Source of the DNA: Psychroserpens mesophilus
GTDB lineage: Bacteria; Bacteroidota; Bacteroidia; Flavobacteriales; Flavobacteriaceae
Reading direction: 5' to 3'
DNA: 64,000 bases
Assembly (NCBI RefSeq): GCF_000826645.1
Contig: NZ_JXJP01000020.1
Coordinates: 310,001-374,000 of the forward strand
Positions 34,605-43,761 of the stretch are shown here, in pieces. Each line of letters opens with the position of its first letter. The stretch's first letter is position 1. The notes beneath the pieces are model-generated. The model was not told where the DNA came from. It saw only the letters and a list, made by a program, of their open reading frames with translations, and did no database searches. The position numbers and the translations under genes were made by a program.

Positions 34605-36143
34605 ATGCTCAAAAAAGTTTTTGGCAGTTCAGTGTTTGGCGTTGAAGCTACAACCATAACTGTTGAGGTGAATGTCGATTCTGGTATTGGATACCATTTA
34701 GTTGGTTTGCCTGATAATGCGATTAAGGAAAGTAATTTTCGTATTGCTGCTGCACTTCAAAATAACGGTTATAAAATTCCGGGAAAGAAAATCATAATCA
34801 ATATGTCGCCAGCTGACTTACGTAAGGAAGGTTCTGCTTACGATTTAACCTTAGCTATCGGAATTTTAGTCGCGACAAAACAAATTAAAGGCGACAATCT
34901 AGAGCAATATCTCATTATGGGAGAATTGTCCTTAGATGGAAATCTACAACCCATAAAAGGAGCGCTTCCAATTGCTGTGAAGGCAAAAGAGGAAGGTTTT
35001 AAAGGTTTTATTCTACCGAAACAAAATGCTAAAGAAGCTGCAATTGTTGATGGATTGGAGGTTTATGGTGTTGAAAATATCAAAGAAGTTATTGAACATT
35101 TCGATAAAGGCATAGATATTCCACAAACGATTATCAATACAAAAGAAGAATTCTATAAAAACTTAGACTTTCCTGAGTTCGATTTTTCTGATGTTAAAGG
35201 TCAGGAAAGCATTAAACGTTGCATGGAAATTGCAGCTGCTGGTGGACATAATATTATTTTAATTGGTCCTCCTGGCGCAGGAAAAACCATGTTAGCCAAA
35301 CGATTGCCAAGTATTTTACCGCCAATGACCTTGTCTGAAGCACTTGAAACGACTAAAATTCATTCCGTAGTTGGTCGCGTTAAAGCACATACAGGTATTA
35401 TGGCTCAGCGACCGTTTAGAAGTCCGCATCATACAATTTCTAATGTCGCCTTGGTTGGAGGTGGAAGCTATCCGCAACCAGGAGAAATATCTTTGTCACA
35501 CAATGGTGTGTTGTTTTTAGATGAATTACCAGAATTCAAACGCGAGGTTTTAGAAGTGATGCGACAACCTTTAGAAGATCGGGAAGTTACAATATCCAGA
35601 GCCAAGTTTACTGTGACCTATCCATCATCGTTTATGTTGGTTGCAAGTATGAATCCGAGTCCTGGAGGTTATTTTAATGATCCGAATGCGCCTGTAACAT
35701 CGTCACCTGCCGAAATGCAACGCTATTTGAGTAAGGTTTCGGGTCCTTTGTTAGATCGAATTGATATTCATATTGAAGTCACTCCTGTGCCTTTTGATAA
35801 GTTGTCAGATGAGAGAAAAGGAGAGTCTTCCGTAGACATCAGAAAACGAGTTACTAAAGCTAGAGAGTTGCAGACGATACGATTTAAAGATTCAGAAAAT
35901 GTACACTACAACGCGCAAATGAATACCAAACAAATTAGATCCTATTGTAGGCTCGATAAAGCTTCCATGGACTTACTTAAGAACGCCATGGAACAACTTA
36001 ATCTATCTGCTAGAGCTTACGATAGGATTCTTAAAGTTTCTAGAACTATTGCCGATTTAGAAGCTTCGAAAGTTATTACAGGAGCTCATATCTCTGAAGC
36101 CATTCAATACCGAAGTATGGATCGTGAAGGTTGGTTGGGTTAG
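34605..36143 (+). CDS. comM: YifB/ComM-family AAA+ ATPase (Mg-chelatase-like)
   Basis: A 512-residue cytosolic AAA+ protein. The N-terminal Lon-like (ChlI) domain has the ComM signature NMSPADLRKEGSAYDLTLAI. Walker A is GPPGAGKTMLAKRLPSILPP, Walker B is VLFLDELPEF, and the C-terminal Mg_chelatase_C domain holds LSARAYDRILKVSRTIADL. ComM acts as a branch-migration helicase during natural transformation in Vibrio; in flavobacteria the function is inferred by homology. It stands 42 bp after the amidase cassette, and its stop overlaps the facing gene's stop by 4 bp. Confidence 0.92.
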   Translation: MLKKVFGSSVFGVEATTITVEVNVDSGIGYHLVGLPDNAIKESNFRIAAALQNNGYKIPGKKIIINMSPADLRKEGSAYDLTLAIGILVATKQIKGDNLEQYLIMGELSLDGNLQPIKGALPIAVKAKEEGFKGFILPKQNAKEAAIVDGLEVYGVENIKEVIEHFDKGIDIPQTIINTKEEFYKNLDFPEFDFSDVKGQESIKRCMEIAAAGGHNIILIGPPGAGKTMLAKRLPSILPPMTLSEALETTKIHSVVGRVKAHTGIMAQRPFRSPHHTISNVALVGGGSYPQPGEISLSHNGVLFLDELPEFKREVLEVMRQPLEDREVTISRAKFTVTYPSSFMLVASMNPSPGGYFNDPNAPVTSSPAEMQRYLSKVSGPLLDRIDIHIEVTPVPFDKLSDERKGESSVDIRKRVTKARELQTIRFKDSENVHYNAQMNTKQIRSYCRLDKASMDLLKNAMEQLNLSARAYDRILKVSRTIADLEASKVITGAHISEAIQYRSMDREGWLG

Positions 36144-38299
36144 TCGTCTTTTAAAAAATAATTGACGATTTTGTCATTACTTTCATTTTTCCACTCGGTA
36201 CGTAAGTCTTTGTCAATAGTAAGGCTGTATGATTTTGAAGCCATTTTTCCAGAAGGATCATTTGTAAATTCCATAATGGTGCCTAATCGGGTTAAATCCA
36301 TATAGCGATTCTCAGAAATTGGGAGTAATTCAACTTTCACCAACTCACCTTTATCATCTTTACGTTTGTAATAAAATTTATTGTTTTCTGACCAAAAGTT
36401 TCGTGGACCATAAGAGCCAGTAAATTTTTCATTCTGAAGCTGTATAGAGTCAGATGCTTTACTAGCAGTGTATTCTATATGTGCCAATATGTTTTTTAAG
36501 TACTCATGTTTTGGGTTATTTTCGATAGCTATTGTGTATAACGAGTCGGCAAGATTTAAATCTTGATTTTCAAAGGCTTTATTTGCTGCCAGAATGTCTT
36601 TGTCTAACTTCCAGTAAAAATTTTCACTTGTGCCATTCCAATAAAATTGATGGTTGTATAATCCAATGGTTTTGCCATTACTGTCTTTTAAAAGCTTATT
36701 GTAGTTGGTAGTGTTTTGTATAAACCCACCTCCAATGGCGTCTTTTCCGGCAGGAATAGAAATATCTAAACCTTGATTTTTTACATATCGTACTAATCTG
36801 TCGTTTTCAATCCAATACTTTAAAATCAATTCATTTTGTTGAGACCTATAGGTGCCAATAAATGGTTTAAAATCTTCAATTTTTGGTGTATTGTTTTTTA
36901 AATACGTAAAAATAGAATCATAAGCTCTATTTCTATTCGTGTTTTTTGGATTAGATAGTTTGTATTCTTCAAAAATAGCTTTGGCTTTGTTAATGTCGCC
37001 TTTCAATATCAAAGGCTCTATTTTTAAAGCACTAACTGCTGGTTGGATAATTTCATAAGTTTTTAGAGCTTCAATGATTCTGTCTTCCTCACCGTTGACC
37101 ATTGCCGCTTCAATTAGATTTAAACCAGAATAAGCATTAGGATTTTTATTGAATAAATTTTCAGCTGCTTTTATAAAGCTGTCTTTATTATTAGTTTCAC
37201 CATAAATAGCAAATAATATAGAATTATAGAATTCGTTGGTAGGATCAACTTCTAATTGTAACTTGACTTGTTTTTCGGCGTCATCATATTGCTCATATGC
37301 CAAGCTTCTCTGAATATAAACTTCTAATTGCTTTTGTAGAGGTAACTTATTTTTTAATGAAAACGCTTTGTCAATAATATCCTGAGTCTCTAGTTTTCCT
37401 CTATTGAATTTTGTATTTCGTTTAGCTTGCTCTAAATAGGCCAGAGCAAAATTCTTATCAATATCGTAAGCTTTTGTATAATCATAATTGGCATAGGCTT
37501 CCAGTGCTGGTAACGAATTGCTAATAAATTCATTTACAGGAAGATCTAAATAATTAAGGTTGTTATTGTTTTCGGTAATGCCAGCTTCAGAGGTAATAAA
37601 TACACTAATATCATCGATTAACGTCATAAAGTTTGGACCGCTAAAAGTTTGTTTTTTTATTGACTTTCCATTGTTTGCTTTTCTTATATGAGTTGTTATT
37701 TCGTAATTTTCATCTACTTTTTGGTAGCTTCCATCTACATAAAAGTCGTAAAATAAAGATGCTTCTCTAATTTTTGTTGTTGTGTTGGTGAGGTGCTCAA
37801 ACTCAGGACTAAGGCTTTTGTTTTGTAATAAGTCTTCGTATAATAACCTTCCAATACCATATCGCATCCAGTCAGTGGCACTATCTTTAACGACCTGTTT
37901 GAAGCCATAAATTGGAATTCCTGTTCTAAATTCTTCTTTAGTAATTACAGTGGTTTTTTGTTCGCCATCTTCAGTCGTGTAATCTATAGATTTTGTTGTA
38001 GCTCCTAAATCGGTGTTGCCAAAACCAAAGTAGAGTCCTAGAGATAAAAGGATAATGTTTAGTGGAAATATAATTTTTTCACGAAGTTTCAAAATACGCT
38101 TATTGATTCGTTCCTGGTTGTGCAGATAAATCATTAGAGAAGGAATGATACCAATGAAAAACCACAGTAAAACATCTACCCAATAAGGCGAAATATCATA
38201 CCGATTGAGAATCCAGTCAACAAATTGTAAAAATGTCCAAGCTGCAACTAGATAAGCAGCAAGAAATTGTAAGGTTTTAAACCATTTTTTTTTATTCAT
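36140..38299 (-). CDS. Membrane protein with TolB-like domain and TPR-type repeats
   Basis: A 719-residue protein starting at ATG 38299 (TTG 38350 would add 17 residues). Three hydrophobic helices lie in residues 10-120 (FLAAYLVAAWTFLQFVDWIL, VDVLLWFFIGIIPSLMIYL, IIFPLNIILLSLGLYFGFG). A domain resembling the TolB N-terminal/FlgO fold follows (about 150-255: DWMRYGIGRLLYEDL, FYVDGSYQKVDENYEI). After that come TPR-like helical repeats to the C-terminus. This layout is shared with adenylate-cyclase-associated and ToxR-like sensors in other bacteria, but no cyclase or DNA-binding domain is present. Function is unknown. Confidence 0.7.
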   Translation of the reverse strand: MNKKKWFKTLQFLAAYLVAAWTFLQFVDWILNRYDISPYWVDVLLWFFIGIIPSLMIYLHNQERINKRILKLREKIIFPLNIILLSLGLYFGFGNTDLGATTKSIDYTTEDGEQKTTVITKEEFRTGIPIYGFKQVVKDSATDWMRYGIGRLLYEDLLQNKSLSPEFEHLTNTTTKIREASLFYDFYVDGSYQKVDENYEITTHIRKANNGKSIKKQTFSGPNFMTLIDDISVFITSEAGITENNNNLNYLDLPVNEFISNSLPALEAYANYDYTKAYDIDKNFALAYLEQAKRNTKFNRGKLETQDIIDKAFSLKNKLPLQKQLEVYIQRSLAYEQYDDAEKQVKLQLEVDPTNEFYNSILFAIYGETNNKDSFIKAAENLFNKNPNAYSGLNLIEAAMVNGEEDRIIEALKTYEIIQPAVSALKIEPLILKGDINKAKAIFEEYKLSNPKNTNRNRAYDSIFTYLKNNTPKIEDFKPFIGTYRSQQNELILKYWIENDRLVRYVKNQGLDISIPAGKDAIGGGFIQNTTNYNKLLKDSNGKTIGLYNHQFYWNGTSENFYWKLDKDILAANKAFENQDLNLADSLYTIAIENNPKHEYLKNILAHIEYTASKASDSIQLQNEKFTGSYGPRNFWSENNKFYYKRKDDKGELVKVELLPISENRYMDLTRLGTIMEFTNDPSGKMASKSYSLTIDKDLRTEWKNESNDKIVNYFLKDD

Positions 38300-38422
38300 A
38301 GCAACAAATAGTGCTTTAAAACTAATTCGAAGATAACAATATTTAATCAAAACTATTGAAAACAGCTCACGAACTCTTGAGCAAATGCATTATATTTAAA
38401 GACAATTCCATAACCAATTAAT

Positions 38423-39544
38423 ATGTACAGATATAAACTTGTCTTTTGTGTTTATTTATTGTTGTTTTTTGGCTGCTCTGATGTTAAAACGAATCAAGCT
38501 GAAACTTCAGAAAGCCAGATAGTTAAAGAGGTTGATATTCCAATTTTGAATCTCCTAGATGCTAACCGATTAGCGCAATTACCAATAGATTGTATTCAAA
38601 CAGAATATCCTAACAAGCTTAATCAGGTGATTGGTGGTGATGCCGATTTACAATCTCCTCAAGCTTTGCATCCAGCGTTTTACGGTTGCTTCGACTGGCA
38701 TTCTGCGGTACATGGTCACTGGAGTTTGGTTAGTCTATTAAAGCAGTTTCCTGAATTGAACAATAAGAATAAAATCATGGCCATGTTGCTTGAAAATATG
38801 TCTGAAGACAACATCAAAACTGAAGTGTCTTATTTCTTCGGAAAGCATAATTCATCTTACGAGCGCACTTATGGTTGGGCTTGGTTGTTGAAACTTGCTG
38901 AAGAATTACATACTTGGGATCACCCAAACGCAAAAATTTTAGAGGCTAATCTTCAACCTTTAACCGACTTGATTGTCGATAAATATTTAGAGTTTCTACC
39001 GAAGCTCAATTATCCAATTCGAGTTGGTGAGCATCCAAATACTGCGTTCGGACTCTCATTTGCGTATGACTACGCTAAAACGGTTGGTAATGCCGAGTTA
39101 TTATCGCTTATAGAACAACGTGCAAAAGATTTTTATGGCAATGATGCTGACTGTCCAATATCTTGGGAACCTAGCGGATTTGATTTTTTGTCACCTTGTT
39201 TAGAAGAAGCTGCTTTGATGAAACGTGTATTGCCTTTGGAAGAATATAAAACATGGCTTTTAGATTTTCTTCCTCAGCTTAATGATAAAAACTTTACTAT
39301 TGAAACTGGAAAAGTGAGTGACAGAACCGATGGAAAATTAGTGCATCTCGATGGTGTGAATTTTTCCAGAGCATGGAGTTTAAACGAAATAGCAAAAGAT
39401 TTACCAGAATATAGTCATTTAAAAAACATTGCAAATCAGCATATCAATTACTCATTACCAGGTATCGTTGGTGATAGTTATGAAGGTGGTCACTGGCTTG
39501 GGAGTTTTGCTATTTATGCTTTAAATTCTGTTGAGCGTGATTAA
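38423..39544 (+). CDS. DUF2891 lipoprotein
   Basis: A 373-residue protein with a lipoprotein signal ending at Cys18 (LLLFFGCSD). The mature part matches DUF2891, with the conserved FYGCFDWHSAVHGHW near residue 90 and DFLSPCLEEAALM later. The family is an alpha-helical barrel-like fold of unknown activity. The Nramp-like gene begins inside its last codons (8-nt overlap GTGATTAA), so the two are translationally coupled. The 5-oxoprolinase genes follow. The link to 5-oxoproline use is an inference from the shared transcript. Confidence 0.85.
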   Translation: MYRYKLVFCVYLLLFFGCSDVKTNQAETSESQIVKEVDIPILNLLDANRLAQLPIDCIQTEYPNKLNQVIGGDADLQSPQALHPAFYGCFDWHSAVHGHWSLVSLLKQFPELNNKNKIMAMLLENMSEDNIKTEVSYFFGKHNSSYERTYGWAWLLKLAEELHTWDHPNAKILEANLQPLTDLIVDKYLEFLPKLNYPIRVGEHPNTAFGLSFAYDYAKTVGNAELLSLIEQRAKDFYGNDADCPISWEPSGFDFLSPCLEEAALMKRVLPLEEYKTWLLDFLPQLNDKNFTIETGKVSDRTDGKLVHLDGVNFSRAWSLNEIAKDLPEYSHLKNIANQHINYSLPGIVGDSYEGGHWLGSFAIYALNSVERD

Positions 39545-40763
39545 AAATTGGTTTAAAAATATTGGTCCAGGACCTTTGGTTGCAGCTGCATTTATCGGAC
39601 CAGGAACTGTGACTGTTTGTACGCTGGCTGGTGTTAACTTTGGCTTTGCACTGCTTTGGGCAATGGTATTGTCAATTGTAGCAACGATCGTTTTACAGGA
39701 AATGGCTGCGCGTTTGGGAATTATATCACAAAAGGGTTTGTCCGAAGTGATTCGCACGCAAATTTCAAATCCATTGGTGAGAACACTTGCTGTGATCTTA
39801 ATCCTGTCTGCAATAGTTATTGGTAATGCGGCTTACGAAGCGGGAAATATAAGCGGAAGTGTACTGGGTTTAGAAAATTTATTTGGAAATCAGATGCTAA
39901 CTTTTGGAAATTTCAACCTCAATTTATTTAGTGTTATAATTGGTATCATGGCGTTTATATTGCTTTATATAGGTAATTATAAAATATTGGAAAAGGCATT
40001 AATTTCTCTTGTGATTTTAATGAGTCTATCGTTTTTAATCACAGCAATAATGACCAAGCCTGACTTATCTGAAGTATTTAAAGGAGTATTCATTCCAAGG
40101 TTTTCAAATGATAGTGTTTTAACAGTTATGGCTTTAATAGGAACAACTGTCGTGCCTTATAATTTGTTTTTGCATGCATCTTTAGTCAAAGAAAAATGGA
40201 AACATGAATCTGATCTTCAATATGCGAGAAAAGATACAATTATTGCTGTGGTTTTAGGTGGAATTGTGTCTATGTGCATCATAGTATCTGCAGCAGCAAT
40301 TAATTCTTCTGAAGTAAATAATGCTTCCGATTTAGCAAAAGGTCTAGAGCCTTTATTTGGAAGCTATGCTTCCGTGTTTTTGTCAGTTGGCTTATTTGCT
40401 GCTGGAATAACAAGTGCTATTACAGCACCTTTAGCTGCGTCTTATGTGGCTTCAGGATGCTTGGGTTGGAGTTCAAATATGAAATCAAAATCATTTAGAT
40501 TGGTTTGGATGTTTATTTTAGTTTTAGGTGTTGTGTTCTCATCTATCGGATTTAAATCTATCGAAATCATCAAATTTGCCCAAGTAGCTAATGGATTGCT
40601 ATTACCTGTTATCGCTGGATTTTTATTGTGGATTATGAACAAGTCTTCTGTTCTTGGAACTTATAAAAACTCAATGCTTCAAAATGTTTTTGGTTTTATA
40701 ATTCTGGCTATAGCAGTTTTTTTAGGTGTAAAAAGTATTTTGAAAGTATTTAACGTCGTATGA
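39537..40763 (+). CDS. Nramp-related transporter with altered metal-site motifs
   Basis: A 408-residue inner-membrane protein with about 11 helices, homologous to Nramp/MntH. The TM1 motif, Asp-Pro-Gly-Asn in metal transporters, is Gly-Pro-Gly-Thr here (FIGPGTVTVCTLAG). The TM6 motif Met-Pro-His is Val-Pro-Tyr (VVPYNLFLHASLV). The residues that bind Mn2+ or Fe2+ are thus missing, so another substrate is likely. I use GTG 39537; TTG 39531 is possible, and no ATG fits. It is coupled to DUF2891 and precedes pxpABC, like the Nramp relative ycsG in the Bacillus subtilis ycsF-kipIA cluster. Confidence 0.86.
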   Translation: MIKNWFKNIGPGPLVAAAFIGPGTVTVCTLAGVNFGFALLWAMVLSIVATIVLQEMAARLGIISQKGLSEVIRTQISNPLVRTLAVILILSAIVIGNAAYEAGNISGSVLGLENLFGNQMLTFGNFNLNLFSVIIGIMAFILLYIGNYKILEKALISLVILMSLSFLITAIMTKPDLSEVFKGVFIPRFSNDSVLTVMALIGTTVVPYNLFLHASLVKEKWKHESDLQYARKDTIIAVVLGGIVSMCIIVSAAAINSSEVNNASDLAKGLEPLFGSYASVFLSVGLFAAGITSAITAPLAASYVASGCLGWSSNMKSKSFRLVWMFILVLGVVFSSIGFKSIEIIKFAQVANGLLLPVIAGFLLWIMNKSSVLGTYKNSMLQNVFGFIILAIAVFLGVKSILKVFNVV

Positions 40764-40775
40764 TAGTAGATTTAA

Positions 40776-40802
40776 TGTCATTCAGAGGGTAGCGAAGAAT
40801 CT
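40776..40802 (+). repeat. Short dispersed repeat, copy C (GTCATTC type)
   Basis: TGTCATTCAGAGGG followed by AGCGAAGAATCT. It lies in the 61-bp gap between the Nramp-like gene and pxpA. Confidence 0.6.
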
Positions 40803-40824
40803 ACAAATGAATTATTAATTTTTG

Positions 40825-41574
40825 ATGAAATCAGAGATGACTAAATATATAGATATCAATTGTGATTTGGGAGAAGGTCTTGATAATGAAGATTTACTGA
40901 TGCCTTTCTTGTCGTCATGCAATATCGCTTGTGGTGGACATGCAGGAGATATTGAAACCATGAAGCGTGTTTCAAAATTAGCTGAAAAGCATAAGGTTAA
41001 AATTGGAGCACATCCTTCATTTCCTGATAGAGAAAACTTCGGAAGAAGAAGTATTGAAATGTCGTCATCTGATTTGTCTAATGTCATAGATGAGCAAATT
41101 AAGGCTCTAATTGCTGTTTTAAAGTCTATGAATTTGAAGTTACATCATGTCAAACCGCATGGAGCTTTGTATAATTTAGCAACCACAGACGAAAAAACTG
41201 CGCAAATTATTATTGATGTTGTTAAAAGATTAGATGACAATGTGATTCTTTATGCGCCTTTTCAGTCTATGATGTCTAAAATAGGAATTGCAAATGGATT
41301 ACAAGTAATGTTTGAAGGTTTTGCAGATAGAAATTATAATGAGGATTTGACTTTGATTTCAAGGCAAAATCGAGATGCTGTAATTCACAAAAAGGAAGCT
41401 GTTTTTGAACATGTCTTTAGGATGGTTTCTCAAGGAAATGTGAGAACAAAAAATGGAGTAGAAGTAGCGCTAAAAGTGGATACGATTTGTGTGCATGGTG
41501 ATCATGAAAATGTAGTTGAAAATTTAAAATATTTAACTCAAAAATTAGAGCAAAATTCAATTAAAATTTTGTAG
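40825..41574 (+). CDS. pxpA: 5-oxoprolinase subunit A (LamB/YcsF family)
   Basis: A 249-residue cytosolic protein. The family signature is at the N-terminus (YIDINCDLGEG and SSCNIACGGHAGD), with HVKPHGALYN in the middle and CVHGDHENV near the end. PxpA with PxpB and PxpC forms the ATP-dependent 5-oxoprolinase that opens 5-oxoproline to glutamate. I use ATG 40825; ATG 40837 is also plausible and agrees better with the usual N-terminal length. pxpB follows after 3 bp, and pxpC overlaps pxpB, so the set is one operon. Confidence 0.94.
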   Translation: MKSEMTKYIDINCDLGEGLDNEDLLMPFLSSCNIACGGHAGDIETMKRVSKLAEKHKVKIGAHPSFPDRENFGRRSIEMSSSDLSNVIDEQIKALIAVLKSMNLKLHHVKPHGALYNLATTDEKTAQIIIDVVKRLDDNVILYAPFQSMMSKIGIANGLQVMFEGFADRNYNEDLTLISRQNRDAVIHKKEAVFEHVFRMVSQGNVRTKNGVEVALKVDTICVHGDHENVVENLKYLTQKLEQNSIKIL

Positions 41575-41577
41575 CTT

Positions 41578-42312
41578 TTGACAGATTATAAACTTACATA
41601 TCATCACTATTCTGAACGTTCAATTTTAGTGCAGTGGCCACAAAAAATTGATGAAAATATCCTTGACGATGTGTTGATTTTTAAAAATCACATCATAAAT
41701 TCAGAAATTAAATCAATACTTCAGGTAAATAATGCATATAACTCGATATTAATTATTTATGTATATACTATTGATAATATCAATGATGAATTTTTAGTGT
41801 TAAAATCGCTCTATTCCACAAGAGTAAGACTAATCAATTCAACTTGTAAGCTGTGGAAAATTCCGGTGTGTTACGATGATGCATTTGGTATTGATTTAGA
41901 TGAAATATCTAAGGCAAAACAACTCTCAAAATCTGAAATTATTAAGCTTCATTCCGAAGTGATTTATACCGTTTTTTTTATTGGCTTTTTGCCTGGTTTT
42001 TTATACTTAGGTGGATTAGATAAAAGACTCTTTTTTCCACGTAAAGAAAGTCCGAGATTAGAGGTAAAAAAAGGGTCTGTTGCTATAGGAAATGAACAGA
42101 CAGGAATCTATCCAAATTTTAGTCCTGCTGGTTGGAATATTATTGGTAATTCACCCTTGGATTTTTTTAATGCTAAAGTAAATGATCCTTGTTTTGCACA
42201 AGCAGGAGATAAAATTCAATTTATTCCTATTGATATCAATACATATTATAACATTAAAGAAGATATTCAAAGTGAAATGTTTAGTATAGAAAACAAGGTT
42301 ATTGATGGTTGA
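41578..42312 (+). CDS. pxpB: 5-oxoprolinase subunit B (KipI-like)
   Basis: A 244-residue protein of the carboxyltransferase C/D (allophanate hydrolase subunit 1, KipI) family. The conserved block is VFFIGFLPGFLYLGGLD, then PRLEVKKGSVAIGNEQTGIY and SPAGWNIIGNSP, all typical. With PxpA and PxpC it makes 5-oxoprolinase. No ATG exists near the start; TTG 41578, 3 bp after the pxpA stop, is the only sensible start. Its stop overlaps the pxpC start by 8 nt (ATGGTTGA). Confidence 0.92.
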   Translation: MTDYKLTYHHYSERSILVQWPQKIDENILDDVLIFKNHIINSEIKSILQVNNAYNSILIIYVYTIDNINDEFLVLKSLYSTRVRLINSTCKLWKIPVCYDDAFGIDLDEISKAKQLSKSEIIKLHSEVIYTVFFIGFLPGFLYLGGLDKRLFFPRKESPRLEVKKGSVAIGNEQTGIYPNFSPAGWNIIGNSPLDFFNAKVNDPCFAQAGDKIQFIPIDINTYYNIKEDIQSEMFSIENKVIDG

Positions 42313-43153
42313 AGTACTTAAAAACGGTTTATATGATAGTATTCAGGATTTAGGACGTTTTGATGTTCAAGAGTATGGTGTGCCTTTTTCTGGAGCGATG
42401 GATTTACATTCAGCTAAAGTTGCAAACCTTATATTGGATAACGCTTTGTCTAGTGCTGTATTAGAAATTACTATACATGGACCAAAGCTATTGTTTCATT
42501 GTGATACTGAAATTGCTTTGTCTGGAGCAGATTTATGTCCGATGATAAACTCCAAACGAGTAAGGATGAATTCGCGTATTCAAATTCTTAAAAATGATGT
42601 CTTGTCATTTGGAAATCGAAATTATGGTTGTAGAGCTTATGTAGCTGTTAAAGGAGGTTTTCAAACAGAATTTATTATGAACAGTTGTAGCATGTATTAT
42701 CCTATCACAATGAGTTCACAACTAAAAAAAGGAGATTTAATTTCTATTTCTGAACAGCATAGTGCTATTGAAAAGCCGTTTGCTTTAATGAAAATGACTA
42801 AAAGTCATTTTGAAGTGACAAGCATTGAAGTTACAAAGGGAATAGAATATAGTAACTTGTCGGAAAGAGAGGAAGAAATGCTGTTTTCAACAGAATTTAC
42901 AGTTTCAAATGATAGTAACAGAATGGCTTATCAAGTAAAAGAATCCATTAACAACACTATGGAATCAATTATAACCTCTTTAGTTTTGCCAGGAACAGTG
43001 CAGTTAACGCCTTCTGGGAAGTTGTTGTTTTTAATGAGAGATTGTCAGACTACAGGTGGATATCCTAGAATTTTGCAAGTTTCAGAGTCATCTATAAATC
43101 AATTGTCACAAAAGATTTTTGGCGATAAATTTAGGTTGAAATGCATTGATTAG
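42305..43153 (+). CDS. pxpC: 5-oxoprolinase subunit C (biotin-dependent carboxyltransferase fold)
   Basis: A 282-residue protein of the KipA / allophanate hydrolase subunit 2 fold. Signatures: SIQDLGRFDVQEYGVPFSGA at residues 14-33, ALSGADLCPMIN, RAYVAVKGGF, SNRMAYQVK and PSGKLLFLMRDCQTTGGYPR near the C-terminus. It completes the PxpABC enzyme. The start is ATG 42305, inside the end of pxpB. The gene ends the DUF2891-Nramp-pxp run, 90 bp before the next gene. Confidence 0.93.
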   Translation: MVEVLKNGLYDSIQDLGRFDVQEYGVPFSGAMDLHSAKVANLILDNALSSAVLEITIHGPKLLFHCDTEIALSGADLCPMINSKRVRMNSRIQILKNDVLSFGNRNYGCRAYVAVKGGFQTEFIMNSCSMYYPITMSSQLKKGDLISISEQHSAIEKPFALMKMTKSHFEVTSIEVTKGIEYSNLSEREEEMLFSTEFTVSNDSNRMAYQVKESINNTMESIITSLVLPGTVQLTPSGKLLFLMRDCQTTGGYPRILQVSESSINQLSQKIFGDKFRLKCID

Positions 43154-43243
43154 TAAGAAAAAACCTAGAAAATTTGATATTTTTTGGTTTTATGTTTAGA
43201 TTTTCAATACTTTAGGCAAGCAATTAATTCAAACTAACCAATT

Positions 43244-43750
43244 ATGAAAAAATTAATATTACTTATTTTAGGATTTATCTTAGGAGCTTTAGCCATGTAT
43301 TTTTACTGTCATAAACAAGAGCCTATCGAAATGTTACCCTCTCAACCAAATGGATTAATCAAACCTGACGAAATAAAAACTTTAACGCAAGCATATAATC
43401 CCAGGTATGAAGCTATTAATGATAGCTTGTTCAATGGTGTTGATGGAGGAGACAATAGGTCTTCATGGTATGCTTTAGAAGATGTAAAAAACTACTTGGT
43501 TCTAGCTAAAAATCAAGCCGATTCATTAGGATATACAATGGATGGCATAAGAATTTATCCTGGAGCACATCCTGGTGATGGAAAAAACCCTGGCTACTCA
43601 ACCTATATATTCGTTCCAACAGGATATTTGAAAACATCTCAAGGTAATATGTTTATGATGCAAAAAGGAGGAGGCGATGATATCGATGGAGGTGATGGTT
43701 TAAATCATGGAGATGAAGGTCGTCCACCAAGTGCAAATTATCCACAATAA
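43244..43750 (+). CDS. Membrane-anchored hypothetical protein with Gly/Asp-rich tail
   Basis: A 168-residue protein with one N-terminal hydrophobic helix (residues 3-21, LILLILGFILGALAMYFYC) that is either an anchor or a signal peptide. A soluble domain of about 110 residues follows, with motifs WYALEDVKNYLVLAKNQADS and GIRIYPGAHPGDGKNPGYST. The tail is rich in Gly and Asp (KGGGDDIDGGDGLNHGDEG). I do not recognise the family. It is 11 bp before a multi-helix membrane protein and then a histidine kinase on the same strand, which suggests a shared module. Confidence 0.65.
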   Translation: MKKLILLILGFILGALAMYFYCHKQEPIEMLPSQPNGLIKPDEIKTLTQAYNPRYEAINDSLFNGVDGGDNRSSWYALEDVKNYLVLAKNQADSLGYTMDGIRIYPGAHPGDGKNPGYSTYIFVPTGYLKTSQGNMFMMQKGGGDDIDGGDGLNHGDEGRPPSANYPQ

Positions 43751-43761
43751 TAATTTAAATT

